Positions 9,607 through 17,961 of a DNA stretch of 64,000 nucleotides are shown one piece after another (positions within the stretch are counted from its first letter, which is position 1; each line of letters begins with the position of its first letter). A model generated the notes under the pieces. It had not been told where the DNA came from. It saw nothing but the letters and a program-made list of their open reading frames with translations, and did not search any database. The translations under genes were made by a program, and so were the position numbers. The DNA is taken from assembly GCF_013403865.1 (NCBI RefSeq), contig NZ_JABFDK010000001.1, positions 1,116,001 through 1,180,000 of the forward strand, given 5' to 3'. The stretch is from Winogradskyella costae (GTDB lineage Bacteria > Bacteroidota > Bacteroidia > Flavobacteriales > Flavobacteriaceae).

Positions 9607-10498
9607 TGATTATTACGACCTCTTTATTATTTATAATTTCATAGGTCAAGCCAAGTGGCTGTGTAATTGATTTTAAAGCATTATTAAGGTTATCATGCTC
9701 AAATGCACCTGTAAATCTTAACGTATTAGCAGCCATGGAATCCGTAATTACAATGTTATATTGATTTTCGAGCTCTAAAAGCACTGCTTGTACTGATGCA
9801 TCTTTAAATACACTCATATTTTTAAGCCAATACGGTTTTGCTGTAATAATATTAGATTTTTTAGCCGTTCCTGATTTTAAAATAAACTCTGAACCGGCTG
9901 GTAATTTTATAACCTCATCATTATAACTGACTTGCACCAAACCTTCATAACAGGTGACTTTAAAAATGCTATCTTTAGTAAACACATTGAACTCGGTACC
10001 TAAAACGGTGACCTTTCCAAATTCCGTATTGACATGAAATTGTTTTCCTTTTTCGACATCAAAAAAGGCTTCTCCTTTTAAATTTAAGACTCTTTCTTTA
10101 TCCCAATTTGAAGGACTGTACATAAGTTCAGATAACTCATTAAGTTCCACAATAGAATTATCAGGAAGTGTAATAGTTTCTTTTTGTGCTAAATCGGTTG
10201 AAATTGTACTTGCGCTATCTCTATTCAAAAACAAAAATAAGGTTAAGCCAATAACAAAAACGGCCGCAAACCTTGACGCTATCTTCATCCAATTAATTGA
10301 CGAAGCCTTTTTATTTTGTAACTGGCTTTCTAAAGCTTCAAACGCAGGCACTTTTGCATGATGATGACCACTAAACCGCTGTGCTTCTTCTGCTATTTCT
10401 TTATATAGCTTTGCATCCTCTAAAGCATTAAAAGCTTCCGCCTCTGCTTCAGATAAGTTGTTGTCCAACCATTTTTTTAGTAAATATTCTTTGTCCAT
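9593..10498 (-). CDS. FecR-family anti-sigma factor
   Basis: A 301-residue single-pass inner-membrane regulator. The cytoplasmic N-terminal ~70 residues begin KEYLLKKWLDNNLSEAEAEAF. A hydrophobic helix near residues 75-95 (ASRFAAVFVIGLTLFLFL) follows. The periplasmic FecR domain contains RVLNLKGEAFFDVEKG and TEFNVFTKD, and a C-terminal DUF4974-like domain contains TLRFTGAFEHDNLNNALKSI. It would hold the ECF sigma factor encoded just upstream until the receptor signals. It overlaps the receptor gene, so translation is probably coupled. A strong promoter-like element lies directly in front of it (10509-10546). Confidence 0.92.
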   Translation of the reverse strand: MDKEYLLKKWLDNNLSEAEAEAFNALEDAKLYKEIAEEAQRFSGHHHAKVPAFEALESQLQNKKASSINWMKIASRFAAVFVIGLTLFLFLNRDSASTISTDLAQKETITLPDNSIVELNELSELMYSPSNWDKERVLNLKGEAFFDVEKGKQFHVNTEFGKVTVLGTEFNVFTKDSIFKVTCYEGLVQVSYNDEVIKLPAGSEFILKSGTAKKSNIITAKPYWLKNMSVFKDASVQAVLLELENQYNIVITDSMAANTLRFTGAFEHDNLNNALKSITQPLGLTYEIINNKEVVIINAKD

Positions 10499-10508
10499 AA
10501 CTTGATGC

Positions 10509-10546
10509 TATACTTATAAAACAACTCAACTTTCAATTGTCCCAAA
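10509..10546 (-). promoter_or_regulatory. Candidate ECF-sigma promoter for the fecR-receptor operon
   Basis: On the minus strand the blocks TTGGGACA and TGAGTTGTT are separated by exactly 9 nt and followed by AAGTATA. The same two blocks with the same 9-nt spacing occur on the plus strand at 11362-11387 before the lipoprotein genes. Both lie beside the sigma/anti-sigma genes, so I infer that this is the promoter read by the local ECF sigma factor. The element lies 11-48 bp before the fecR ATG. Confidence 0.6.
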
Positions 10547-10553
10547 ATTATTT

Positions 10554-11072
10554 TCAATTCAGTTCTTCCAATTGATCTTTCAATTTATTTAAGGCGGCAT
10601 AAATTCTATGTTCAGCTACTTTTTTGGTGATATTTAATAGCTCTGCAATTTCTTTATGGGTTTTCCCATCGACCTTACTTAAAAGAAAAGCGACACGTTC
10701 TTCTTCTTTTAATGTTGACAAAGCGGTTTCGTAACGCTTTAAAAATTCCTTTTTACGCAACATAAATTCTGGAGTCTCATTGGTGTAATCCTTTGGCTTT
10801 ACTTCTTGATGCTTAAAAACAATCGTTTGGTGCTTTACTTCGTTAAGCATCATATTATTTGCAACCGTATATAAATAAGATTTTGCAGCTTCAGGTGCCA
10901 CTTTAGCACAATTTTCCCATAATTTAATAAAGGCATCTTGCACTTTATCCGAAGGGTTTAGTAAATCACCATACTTATAGTACAAAATAGTGCTCATGCT
11001 TTGCGCATACTTTTCGTAGAGTTTAGAAAAGCGCAATTTATCACAGATATCTTTGTGGAGCGACTTAGGCAA
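10554..11072 (-). CDS. ECF-type RNA polymerase sigma factor (FecI-like)
   Basis: A 172-residue two-domain sigma factor. Region 2 covers about residues 20-80 (LLNPSDKVQDAFIKLWENC). Region 4 covers about 110-168 and has the helix-turn-helix sequence DGKTHKEIAELLNITKKVAEHRI. The frame begins at a TTG at 11072 because a stop codon lies directly upstream and the next ATG would delete part of region 2. A non-ATG start is therefore likely and would keep its level low. It is followed by fecR and a signalling receptor, the standard cell-surface signalling arrangement. A housekeeping-type promoter can be read at 11102-11133. Confidence 0.92.
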   Translation of the reverse strand: MPKSLHKDICDKLRFSKLYEKYAQSMSTILYYKYGDLLNPSDKVQDAFIKLWENCAKVAPEAAKSYLYTVANNMMLNEVKHQTIVFKHQEVKPKDYTNETPEFMLRKKEFLKRYETALSTLKEEERVAFLLSKVDGKTHKEIAELLNITKKVAEHRIYAALNKLKDQLEELN

Positions 11073-11101
11073 TTATAAGTGGTTTTTGTAGTTTGAATCC
11101 C

Positions 11102-11133
11102 CAAAAGTATGCTTTTTTTTAAAGATTATACAA
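11102..11133 (-). promoter_or_regulatory. Candidate housekeeping promoter of the ECF sigma gene
   Basis: On the minus strand TACTTTTG (11102-11109) matches the Bacteroidota -7 consensus. A TTG (11131-11133) stands 21 nt upstream, inside the usual -33/-7 spacing. The element is about 30 bp before the TTG start of the sigma gene. It is the best-formed promoter of this class that I found in the window. Confidence 0.6.
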
Positions 11134-11214
11134 AAGATAATGTTACTAAAACATGAAATTTAAATTTTAAAATTAGATAAAGAATCACCATCAAAAAATT
11201 TAATTAAAATAATT

Positions 11215-11396
11215 TTGGGAGATTTTAATATGTGATTGTTTTAAAACTATAAGTTCAATTTAAAATCACATAACACATGAATCAATCTATTAAAAGTAAA
11301 AGCAACCATTCAGAATTTGAAACGACTCAAATTTCAATTAAATAAAAAAACAATAAATTTCTTGGGACATTTAATTACTGAGTTGTTCTAAGTATA
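11215..11396 (+). promoter_or_regulatory. Two candidate ECF-sigma promoter elements before the Asp-rich lipoprotein genes
   Basis: The 351-bp gap between the sigma gene and the lipoproteins holds two plus-strand elements. The element at 11362-11396 has TTGGGACA, 9 nt, TGAGTTGTT, 2 nt, AAGTATA, identical in both main blocks to the element before fecR. The element at 11215-11246 is weaker (TTGGGAGA, then TGATTGTT, with the TTGTT core at the same distance). A 22-codon open frame with an ATG (11277-11345) follows the weaker one. It has no recognisable product and may be a leader or chance. Confidence 0.5.
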
Positions 11397-11462
11397 AAGG
11401 CAGTAATTAAAGCGCCTTATTAAATGAAAAACTTAACCATGATCATAAAAAACAAATTAATT

Positions 11463-12545
11463 ATGAAAACTATCAAACCTTATCTTTTTGCCTTATTAGG
11501 TTTATTCTTAACGATGACATCTTGTAGAACCGAAGATGATATAAGCATTGATCCACCAGCAGAATCTACGTTACAAGCTAATTCAGCTTTAGCAAGCCAA
11601 ATTCAAAGAGTCACCATGAACGATGGTTCTGTAGATAACGTCGTTTACAATGCCAATTGTTTTACCATTCAACTGCCAATAACAGCAACCATAAATGGAG
11701 TAGAATTAACCATTACTAATATTGATGATTATGATGATCTTGAAGATATTCTAGATGAATTTGATGACGATGATGATACGGTTGTTATCAATTTTCCTAT
11801 CACTATAATTTTTTCAGATTATTCTGAAATTCAAGTTAACAGTTTAGATCAGCTAGAAGATTATGCTGATGATTGTAATGATGAAAATGAATTTGATGAT
11901 GATATAGAATGTTTAGATTTTGTATATCCAATTTCGGCTTCCGTTTTTAACACCAATAATGAAGTTATTGCAACACTCACATTTACCAATGATTATGACC
12001 TTTATGAATTTATTGATGATATAGACGAAGATGATTTAATTGGTTTTGAATTTCCTATAAGTATCATAATTGCTGATGGTAATGAAATTGTAATTAACAA
12101 TTTTAATCAGCTCGATGATGCCATTGATGATTTTGGTGACGATTGCGATGAAGATGATGATTACGACTATGACGATGACGATTGTACGAACTGTACACCA
12201 AGCCAATTAGAATCTATTTTAACAGCTTGTTCAGGTTGGTATATAGACGAATTAGAACGTAACGACACTGATTTAGAAGACAATTATACCGGTTACCTAT
12301 TTAATTTCTCTACAGATAATACCGTTACAGTCACTTGGACTGGTAACACTGCCAATGGAACTTGGACGACAAGTGGAAATGGGAATAACATCACAGTATC
12401 CTTTGATATTCCAGGATTTGATGACATCAATACCACTTGGAATTTACATGAAATCGATAACGACGACGATGATAACGAGGTTGAAGTCAGCTTTGAAATG
12501 GGAGATGATGACGAACTAGAATTTAAAAATAACAATTGTAACTAA
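11463..12545 (+). CDS. Asp-rich lipoprotein with two internal repeats and a lipocalin-like C-terminal domain
   Basis: I choose the ATG at 11463 because it gives a clean lipoprotein signal (MKTIKPYLFALLGLF...TMTSC, lipid-bearing C21); the open frame begins at 11424. The 360-residue product has two related segments. Each has a PI-(T/S)-A start, an acidic helix, a (F/E)FPI-T/S-I-I block and a closing Q-L-(E/D)-D...DDC. A run of Asp follows near residues 235-250. A C-terminal ~110-residue domain contains ANGTWTTSGNGNNITVSF. That last domain is duplicated as the whole mature part of the next gene. The acidity suggests cation binding, but this is inference. Context and promoter element tie it to the adjacent sigma factor. 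No named family recognised. Confidence 0.85.
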   Translation: MKTIKPYLFALLGLFLTMTSCRTEDDISIDPPAESTLQANSALASQIQRVTMNDGSVDNVVYNANCFTIQLPITATINGVELTITNIDDYDDLEDILDEFDDDDDTVVINFPITIIFSDYSEIQVNSLDQLEDYADDCNDENEFDDDIECLDFVYPISASVFNTNNEVIATLTFTNDYDLYEFIDDIDEDDLIGFEFPISIIIADGNEIVINNFNQLDDAIDDFGDDCDEDDDYDYDDDDCTNCTPSQLESILTACSGWYIDELERNDTDLEDNYTGYLFNFSTDNTVTVTWTGNTANGTWTTSGNGNNITVSFDIPGFDDINTTWNLHEIDNDDDDNEVEVSFEMGDDDELEFKNNNCN

Positions 12546-12580
12546 TCCTTAAAATTAATTAATACCTAAAATTAAATAAT

Positions 12581-13057
12581 ATGAAATCACATTTTATAAA
12601 ACCCTTATTTACATTCAAAATCTTATTAAGCGCTCTACTAGTTTTTAGCTTATTATCGTGTTCTAATGACGATGATGATAACCTTAACGACGATTGTAAT
12701 ACCTGTACGACGGAACAATTAGAAACTATTTTAACAGCTTGTTCGGATTGGTATATTGAAGATTTAGAACGAAACAATAGCGATTTAGAAAGCAATTATG
12801 TAGGTTACTTCTTTAATTTCTCAGCAGACAATACGGTTATCGTGACATGGGATGAAAATACAGCGAATGGCACTTGGACTGCCAGTGGCTCAGGTAACAA
12901 CATCAACGTAACTTTTAATATTCCAGATTTTGATGATATCAATGCGACTTGGATATTAGATGAACTTGATAATGATGACAATGATAACGATGTTGAAGTC
13001 AGTTTTGAAATTGGTACGACTGACGATTTAGAATTTAAAAACAATAATTGTAACTAA
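12581..13057 (+). CDS. Small Asp-rich lipoprotein, paralogue of the preceding gene's C-terminal domain
   Basis: A 158-residue lipoprotein (signal ending LLVFSLLSC). Its mature part aligns end to end with the last ~120 residues of the preceding protein, sharing TEQLETILTACSDWYI, DNTV-VTW, TANGTWT-SG-GNNI-V-F, FDDIN-TW and the identical end LEFKNNNCN. It lies 35 bp downstream and is surely cotranscribed. It therefore looks like a tandem partial duplication. The pattern of a hydrophobic strand, then NGTW, then a beta-strand, resembles small lipocalin-like lipoproteins of this phylum. Function unknown. Confidence 0.85.
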   Translation: MKSHFIKPLFTFKILLSALLVFSLLSCSNDDDDNLNDDCNTCTTEQLETILTACSDWYIEDLERNNSDLESNYVGYFFNFSADNTVIVTWDENTANGTWTASGSGNNINVTFNIPDFDDINATWILDELDNDDNDNDVEVSFEIGTTDDLEFKNNNCN

Positions 13058-13115
13058 TTACCCAATTCCAATCGCTTAAATTTAAGTTCCCTAGTTTAAT
13101 TGATTTAATAGCAAA

Positions 13116-13150
13116 GCCAACCTTGAAGAAATTCTTGGTTGGTTTTTTTT
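13116..13150 (+). terminator. Rho-independent terminator after the lipoprotein pair
   Basis: A 6-bp CCAACC/GGTTGG stem (13117-13122 with 13137-13142), extended internally by AAGAA/TTCTT, is followed by eight T on the plus strand. It lies 59 bp after the second lipoprotein stop codon. Confidence 0.75.
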
Positions 13151-13185
13151 ATTGAAGTCCTAAGCATATTATATAAAAAATCCTA

Positions 13186-14040
13186 CTACTCTTTAATACC
13201 CAAGGCTATAGCCTCATAGACTAATTTAACCTCAGCCTCTCCATACTTCCGCTCTAAACGTCGTATCGTAAAATGTGCCGTTGCCATATTCTGAAAGTGA
13301 TCTACAAAAACATAATTTAAACCACCTCCTCCAATGGCTCCAACAATAGGTACAGCTTGCGCCAAAAATTTCTCGCTGATAAGAAGACTTAATCTCGTGG
13401 CAATTTTGGATAAAAAATTACCCACAGCGTTAGATCCCAAAGCACTAGCTCCTTTTACTAAACTCTCTAAACTCATTTTTATGCCTGCTACTGACACATT
13501 ATTTAAAGCTGAATTTAAGGCCATACGTGTGGTGTAATAACTAGCTTCCATGCCATCATCATCTAATGAATCTCCTCCAAGCGCAAAAACTTGCAGGCAT
13601 GCCATTTGCCCTTCTAATGTGTAGATGTCTTCACCTTCGCTTCGTGCGATATCCATAATGGTACGCATTAAAAACTTAGTGGTAAGTGTGACTTCTGATG
13701 CAAAAATAGCAGTTCCAAACCCCGTAGACGATCCAAAAAAACCACTTAAAGCTCCTGTACCAGTGACAATGCTTTTATAGGTGTTTTTTGAAGGCTTTTT
13801 AAAAGTTTTGTTCTTTTTAATCGTCAGTAAATTGGCTTTAATAATTTTTAATAATACAGATTCGGTAATCTTCTGTACTTTAACTAATACTTTTTCTGGC
13901 ACATAACTAATGCCTGTTTCTACCGTATTACCAATTTTATTGACATTACGAATGGCCCAACCTAAATTTTGCATGCTAGATTTTGCGTGCACTAAGGCTT
14001 CTTTGTCTTCAGGTGATATGGGATTTGCTGTTAGATTCAA
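13186..14040 (-). CDS. EcsC-family protein
   Basis: A 284-residue protein with the Gly/Ala-rich body of the EcsC family: GTGALSGFFGSSTGFGTAIFASE near residues 95-115 and AVPIVGAIGGGGLNYVFVDHF near 235-255. Its C-terminus ends in the family-like FTIRRLERKYGE. EcsC was first seen beside the Bacillus EcsAB ABC transporter and is poorly characterised. The longest frame starts at a TTG and no ATG lies upstream before unrelated sequence, so the start is uncertain; the next internal ATG (about residue 23) would shorten it. It is flanked by terminators on both sides and is apparently monocistronic. Confidence 0.75.
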   Translation of the reverse strand: MNLTANPISPEDKEALVHAKSSMQNLGWAIRNVNKIGNTVETGISYVPEKVLVKVQKITESVLLKIIKANLLTIKKNKTFKKPSKNTYKSIVTGTGALSGFFGSSTGFGTAIFASEVTLTTKFLMRTIMDIARSEGEDIYTLEGQMACLQVFALGGDSLDDDGMEASYYTTRMALNSALNNVSVAGIKMSLESLVKGASALGSNAVGNFLSKIATRLSLLISEKFLAQAVPIVGAIGGGGLNYVFVDHFQNMATAHFTIRRLERKYGEAEVKLVYEAIALGIKE

Positions 14041-14204
14041 AACATTGCTATTTATTATAATAAGTCGTAAAAACTTAGCAATTGTTACACAGCAATGAAA
14101 GACTAGCCACGAACGATATCAAAAAAGGATGCATATCTTCTTTGTTGGATTGGCAAAAACGATGCTGCGTCCTTAAATCATATGTTTAGATGTCTTAAGT
14201 CACA

Positions 14205-14244
14205 TAAAAAAATCCGCGTCTCACAATTAAGTGAAACGCGGATT
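14205..14244 (-). terminator. Rho-independent terminator after the spondin lipoprotein gene
   Basis: A 9-bp perfect stem (14211-14219 with 14236-14244), rich in GC, is extended by CAC/GTG inside and followed by a T-run on the minus strand. It lies about 20 bp after the stop codon of the spondin-domain gene. Confidence 0.85.
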
Positions 14245-14264
14245 ATACACTAGGTTTTAAAATT

Positions 14265-15635
14265 TTAGTTTGGGGTAATTGTAATTCTAAGAACGGTATC
14301 AACATTTGGGTAAGTATAACCATCGTTAACATTAGATAATAATTGAACTGGTTCCGTTTCATCGATTCCAGTATCGGCAGCTAATTGATTAGTCACTGTA
14401 TTAGGACCAATAGCAGGCTGTTCGTTAACCTCAGTTCCAGCATCCCATAGGTACACCTCATTTGTAATATCACCACTTAAAGGAGTTCCGTCTGCACTGA
14501 ATAATTCAATTCCTGTATCTTGAGTTGCAAACAACACATCATTTGTAGCTGCTAACATACTTGCAAATGATAATCTATTTCCTGCTTCGCCTGTAAAGCT
14601 AAACGTATAAGTATTTCCTGGTAATAAAGGCCCAGGACCACTACCTCCATCTACAGTATTAAACACAGCACCTGAAATTTGGCCTTCTAACCCACTTAAA
14701 TTATCAGCTAAAACAGCGGTATTTCCATCTTCAGCGATATGTTCTAATCCTAAATCGAAATCTGTAACTCCCGATGTGAATAATGGCATCGTATTTCCTT
14801 CATGAACTACAAAGATTCCAGGAGACGATGGGTAAGTCACTCCCGTATTTTGGGCTGTATAGTCGCTTAAAGGTGCTGCATTTCCGTCTTCAGCAATCGC
14901 TTCAACTCCTTGTCCGTAATCCGCTACACCTTCTGTAAACAAAGGATTTTCACCACCATGAATCACATAAACACCAGGTGATAAAGGGGCAACAGAACTT
15001 CCTGCACTCGTCTCTAAACTTGCTGTTATTAAATCTTCTATAGAAACAGTAAATAGTGTCCCTTCTACATGAGTGATGCTTACAGAAATTATTTCGTTTA
15101 CCGCTGGGTAATCAAACATAAAACCATTGGTAACGTCTGCAATTTTTAATACGTTTCCGTTTTCTACCGCTCCAGTATCAGGACCAGATTGCATGCCAAC
15201 TGTATTAGGACCCACTGCAGGTTCTTCGTTGACTTCTGTACCCGCATCCCATAAATAAACTTGATCGGTAACGTCTTCAGAAATAGGATCGCCATTGTCA
15301 TCGTAAAACGCAATGCCGTTACCATCAGGCGCAAAAAATAAATCGTTGGTTGCTGCTAACATGGTTACAAAAGATAATTTTTGACTTCTACCGGCATCAA
15401 CCGTGAATTCGTAACGTTTTCCTGGCGTTGCTGGCCCAGGACTTGCATCGCCTACGGGCGTATTAAATACTCCAGAGTCTATAAAACTATAGGCACTTCC
15501 AATATTTTCAATACTTACTGTAAAGTTAGAATTTTCACTCGGGGTTAAGTTTACTATCGTGCTGTCGTCGTCACTATCGCAACTTGCAAAAAGGGTAATA
15601 ACGGATAAAAGTGTAATAAATTTAAATTTTTTCAT
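14265..15635 (-). CDS. Lipoprotein with two spondin-N-type domains
   Basis: A 456-residue lipoprotein (signal ending TLFASC, then an acidic SDDDS). Two spondin_N-like units are visible, near residues 38-190 and 315-456. They share the landmarks SGVFNTP / GAVFNTV, KLSFVTMLAATNDLFFAP / RLSFASMLAATNDVLFAT and QVYLWDAGTEVNE-PA-GPNTV. Between them lie two copies of a shorter motif (SPGVYVIHGGENPLFT and SPGIFVVHEGNTMPLFT, each followed by EAIAEDGN / EHIAEDGN). The middle therefore looks like two shortened copies of the same fold. Spondin domains occur in bacterial lipoproteins as presumed binding modules; the ligand is unknown. It is probably monocistronic. Confidence 0.85.
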   Translation of the reverse strand: MKKFKFITLLSVITLFASCDSDDDSTIVNLTPSENSNFTVSIENIGSAYSFIDSGVFNTPVGDASPGPATPGKRYEFTVDAGRSQKLSFVTMLAATNDLFFAPDGNGIAFYDDNGDPISEDVTDQVYLWDAGTEVNEEPAVGPNTVGMQSGPDTGAVENGNVLKIADVTNGFMFDYPAVNEIISVSITHVEGTLFTVSIEDLITASLETSAGSSVAPLSPGVYVIHGGENPLFTEGVADYGQGVEAIAEDGNAAPLSDYTAQNTGVTYPSSPGIFVVHEGNTMPLFTSGVTDFDLGLEHIAEDGNTAVLADNLSGLEGQISGAVFNTVDGGSGPGPLLPGNTYTFSFTGEAGNRLSFASMLAATNDVLFATQDTGIELFSADGTPLSGDITNEVYLWDAGTEVNEQPAIGPNTVTNQLAADTGIDETEPVQLLSNVNDGYTYPNVDTVLRITITPN

Positions 15636-15735
15636 TTGTAAATGTGTTAATGATTATATATCTACAAATATCCTCCGAGAGTATCACCAAATTATAACAA
15701 CGCCATAACTATAGTATAAACTATTTATATAAAAT

Positions 15736-17214
15736 TTATAACGAAGCGGTTCTTTTAAGCACTGGCAAATTAAAATAAAACTCGGTACCCTGATTTAAAA
15801 TACTATTCACTTTGATAGTTGAATTGTGAAGGTCCATAATCTTTTTAACAATGGCCAAGCCTAGTCCACTACCTTTTGTGGCATCGGAATAGAATTTGCC
15901 TTTTCGGTAGCGTTCAAATATATAAGGTAACTCTTGAGATTCTATACCGCTTCCGGTATCGGACACCTTTACCATCACCTGATCATTTGCCGTGTAAAGC
16001 TCTAAGGTAACGACATCGCCTTGCTGACAATGTTTAATCGCATTGTCTATAATGTTCTGTAACGCTCTATCAATTAAAGCAATATCCGCGTATACAAAAG
16101 GGAGATCTTTAGAATACACCGTATTTATACTCACCCCTTTATTTTTGGCAATAATGCGGTATTTATCGGCAATATCTTGAATAATTTCTGCCATTTGTAA
16201 GGCCTCTGGCTGCACGGCTTTTTGATTGGCTTCCAAAACACTTAACTCAAACAAATCGTTCACCAATTTTTTAAGACGTTCAGAGTTTTTAAGCACTATT
16301 TCCATGTAACGCTGCTTTTCCTTGTCTTCTAGGCCGTCTCCTTTAATCATGATGGTTTCAACAAAACCTTGAATAGACGCAATAGGTGTTCTTAGATCGT
16401 GAGAAATATTTGCAATAAGTTCTTTACGCAAGTTGTCTACGCTCTGCAAATCTTGAATATTACTTTGAATGGTATCGGCCATGTCGTTATAGGTATTGGC
16501 CAATAATCCCATTTCGCCATGCTGCACACCTGCAACGCGAGCATCATGATCCCCATTTTTAAAAGATGTAAACGCCGCAATGATTTTATTGAAATTTCTT
16601 GTAATAATATAAATGGAAAGCAACGCCACCAATAAGGCTGCAAATAGTGCATATAAAATATTACGCATGCTGAGTTTACGAATATAACTGGCCTCATGTT
16701 TATTAATTAGCGAGTCGTAATCGTTACCACCAACGATTGTATAAATGTAACCTACTTTTTTATCTTTATAAAGGTAAGGTGCTGCTGAAAATATTTTTTT
16801 AGTTCCCGGTAATTTTGGGTCGTCACCCTTAATAAACACCTCTCCATCTTGGGCGATAAATTCGGTTACAGGTTTTAAATCAATGCGTTTTGCTTTCACC
16901 TCTTTATTCATGGCAACATGCTTAAGAATGTTCCCTTCTAAGTCTAATAAGTAGACTTCAGTCGCAGGATTAGTGGCCATAACATGATGCATTAAACTGC
17001 TCATTTTAGCACCCACTACCGAATCGCCGTCGTAGAGTCCTTGGATTTCTTCAACAATAAACCCTGAGACATTTTTATTTAAGCCTTGGGTAATTTCATC
17101 GTGATAATCTTCCGAAAGTTGTGTAGATGTTTTGGTAATTAAAAAGGCAAGTACTACAAATAAAAGGGTGAGCACACCAGCAATTTTGTAGAATAAGGTG
17201 TTTTTTGTTTTCAT
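15736..17214 (-). CDS. Membrane sensor histidine kinase (PhoR/WalK-like architecture)
   Basis: This 492-residue kinase has a transmembrane helix near residues 8-27, a ~150-residue extracytoplasmic sensing domain and a second helix near 185-205. A HAMP segment follows (about 206-260). The HisKA dimerisation domain has the phospho-accepting His in ELIANISHDLRTPIASIQG. The ATP-binding domain has the N box (QNIIDNAIKHC), the G1 box (VSDTGSGIES) and the G2 box (KGSGLGLAIVKKI). It is separated by 6 bp from the response-regulator gene upstream. The input signal cannot be inferred. Confidence 0.93.
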   Translation of the reverse strand: MKTKNTLFYKIAGVLTLLFVVLAFLITKTSTQLSEDYHDEITQGLNKNVSGFIVEEIQGLYDGDSVVGAKMSSLMHHVMATNPATEVYLLDLEGNILKHVAMNKEVKAKRIDLKPVTEFIAQDGEVFIKGDDPKLPGTKKIFSAAPYLYKDKKVGYIYTIVGGNDYDSLINKHEASYIRKLSMRNILYALFAALLVALLSIYIITRNFNKIIAAFTSFKNGDHDARVAGVQHGEMGLLANTYNDMADTIQSNIQDLQSVDNLRKELIANISHDLRTPIASIQGFVETIMIKGDGLEDKEKQRYMEIVLKNSERLKKLVNDLFELSVLEANQKAVQPEALQMAEIIQDIADKYRIIAKNKGVSINTVYSKDLPFVYADIALIDRALQNIIDNAIKHCQQGDVVTLELYTANDQVMVKVSDTGSGIESQELPYIFERYRKGKFYSDATKGSGLGLAIVKKIMDLHNSTIKVNSILNQGTEFYFNLPVLKRTASL

Positions 17215-17220
17215 AAGGTC

Positions 17221-17928
17221 TTAAGATTCAGAAAATCGGTAGCCCACTCCCCAAGTGGTGAGTATGTATTCGGGGTTTCCAGGGTCTTGTTCTATTTTTG
17301 CGCGTAAGCGGTTAATATGAGAATTTACAGTATGTTCGTAACCTTCGAACTCATAGCCCCAAATGCGGTGTAATAATTGCGCACGGCTATAGGTTTTACC
17401 AACGTTATTGGCTAATAAACAGAGTAATTCAAATTCTTTGGGCGTAAGATTAAGTCGCTCACCTTGTAATTCTACTTTTCGCATTTCCTGATTGACCACA
17501 AGATCTTTACGCGTTAATACCGGTAAATCTAGGTCTTCTTCTGAAGTCGTACTTATTGTATCGAAGCTTTGGCGCCTAATGATCGCTTTTACACGGGCTT
17601 GCAATTCACGAACACTAAAGGGTTTAGTCATATAATCGTCTGCCCCAGTTTCAAGACCTAAAATCTTGTCGATCTCATCGCTTTTACTAGTGAGCATGAG
17701 TATGGGAGTATTAACTTTTGAAGCTCTCAACTCTCGACAAATATCTAAGCCTTTTTTACCAGGTAACATTAAATCTAAAATAACAAGATCATAAGCATTT
17801 GTAGAGGCTTCTAAAAAACCTTCGTTACCATTATAACAACTTTTTACGCTTGTTTGATCGTCTTCAAGGTTTATTGTAACCAATTCTGCGATATGCACAT
17901 CATCTTCAACAACTAGAATTTGAACCAT
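17221..17928 (-). CDS. OmpR/PhoB-family response regulator
   Basis: I use the ATG at 17928 (MVQILVVEDDVHIAELV); the frame opens two codons earlier at a TTG. The 235-residue protein has a receiver domain (acidic EDD near the start, phospho-acceptor Asp in DLVILDLMLPGKKG, Lys in DDYMTKPFSVRELQARV). Its winged-helix DNA-binding domain includes LNLTPKEFELLCLLANNVGKTYSR and HTVNSHINRLRAKIE. It is the first gene of a two-gene operon with its kinase. A repeat array just upstream (17962-17986) has the 11-bp phasing expected for a binding site of this family. Confidence 0.94.
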   Translation of the reverse strand: MVQILVVEDDVHIAELVTINLEDDQTSVKSCYNGNEGFLEASTNAYDLVILDLMLPGKKGLDICRELRASKVNTPILMLTSKSDEIDKILGLETGADDYMTKPFSVRELQARVKAIIRRQSFDTISTTSEEDLDLPVLTRKDLVVNQEMRKVELQGERLNLTPKEFELLCLLANNVGKTYSRAQLLHRIWGYEFEGYEHTVNSHINRLRAKIEQDPGNPEYILTTWGVGYRFSES

Positions 17929-17961
17929 TTTCAATTTATTTTGTGGGCAATCTAGTCCTAA

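Noticed and set aside
11277..11345. A 22-codon gene before the lipoproteins
   Set aside because: Too short to support from sequence alone; recorded only as a finding with the promoter-like element.
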